From a bacterium (lineage in GTDB: Bacteria > Bacillota > Clostridia > Oscillospirales > Acutalibacteraceae), in the NCBI GenBank assembly GCA_020627425.1, contig JAHKXX010000080.1, positions 1 through 5,519 of the forward strand: a DNA stretch of 5,519 nt, in the 5' to 3' direction. The position numbers were made by a program, and so were the translations under genes. Each line of letters starts with the position of its first letter. Position 1 is the first letter of the stretch. The notes under the pieces are model-generated. The model saw only the letters and a list, made by a program, of their open reading frames with translations, was not told where the DNA came from and did no database searches. Shown here in pieces: positions 5,375-5,519 of the stretch.

Positions 5375-5519
5375 ATAGTTTTTACCTTCTCTTTCAAGTC
5401 ACTACTGATAATAGACTCAATCTCCGTATACGTCTGACTAAGCACAGAATCTATTGTCTTGAAAATATGATCGAATTTTTTGTAGCACAGAGTAACTACC
5501 GTTACAAGTGGAATGTTAG
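5371..5519 (-). CDS. N-terminal fragment of a second GT2 glycosyltransferase (partial, probably truncated)
   Basis: The frame enters from the right window edge and its last 48 codons are visible. It opens with PLVTVVTLCYKKFDHIFKTI, then DSVLSQTYTEIESIISSD. That is the classic first half-domain of a GT2 enzyme: first beta strand, the helix with SVLSQTY, and the second strand before the usual SDDGS motif. Exactly there it departs from the family, reading LKEKVKTI and a TGA at 5371-5373. A working GT2 needs a further 200 or more residues including DxD and the acceptor block, so the product should be inactive. No continuation exists in another frame, because the next, intact GT2 starts within the stop (ATGA overlap). 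The true start lies a few codons outside the window. An internal deletion that kept the original C-terminal tail and stop is one explanation. Confidence 0.65.
   Translation of the reverse strand, partial: NIPLVTVVTLCYKKFDHIFKTIDSVLSQTYTEIESIISSDLKEKVKTI

Overview
The window looks like chromosomal DNA from an anaerobic Firmicute, most likely a gut-type clostridium of the Ruminococcus/Oscillospiraceae kind. This rests on the low to moderate G+C, strong GGAGG-type ribosome sites, a clostridial-style cell-wall amidase that begins SPSTQ, and an HD-GYP c-di-GMP phosphodiesterase. The species cannot be fixed from the sequence alone.

Left part (1-2207): two divergent genes. On the minus strand (13-744) is an Amidase_3-type N-acetylmuramoyl-L-alanine amidase with a C-terminal bacterial SH3 domain. 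On the plus strand (924-2207) is a membrane-anchored HD-GYP phosphodiesterase. The shared 179-bp gap carries a good sigma-A-type promoter for the HD-GYP gene (TTGATA-N17-TATAAT), a weaker candidate promoter for the amidase, two perfect A+T-rich palindromes, and a 7-codon leader ORF. That leader takes the best ribosome-binding site and overlaps the HD-GYP start.

Middle (2208-2437): a non-coding gap between convergent genes. It holds several G+C-rich hairpins and T-runs, read as the transcription end of the HD-GYP gene and possibly a dispersed hairpin element.

Right part (2438-5519): a minus-strand, visibly A+T-richer run of surface-polysaccharide genes, read right to left. It contains an N-terminal fragment of a family 2 glycosyltransferase entering from the window edge, a complete rhamnosyltransferase-like GT2, a CatB/hexapeptide-type O-acetyltransferase, and a Wzx-like polysaccharide flippase. 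The first two overlap by 4 nt (ATGA) and the last two are 1 nt apart, so this is the 3' end of one operon. Together the genes would add sugars to a lipid-linked repeat unit, decorate it with an acetyl (or other acyl) group, and flip it across the membrane. The composition change near 2340-2440 marks the probable edge of a horizontally exchanged glycan cassette.

No CRISPR array, tRNA, rRNA, transposase or toxin-antitoxin pair was seen. Nothing here amounts to a clearly new system. The best leads are the apparently truncated GT2, the leader ORF over the HD-GYP start, the amidase lacking the canonical first zinc histidine, and the hairpin-rich convergent gap.
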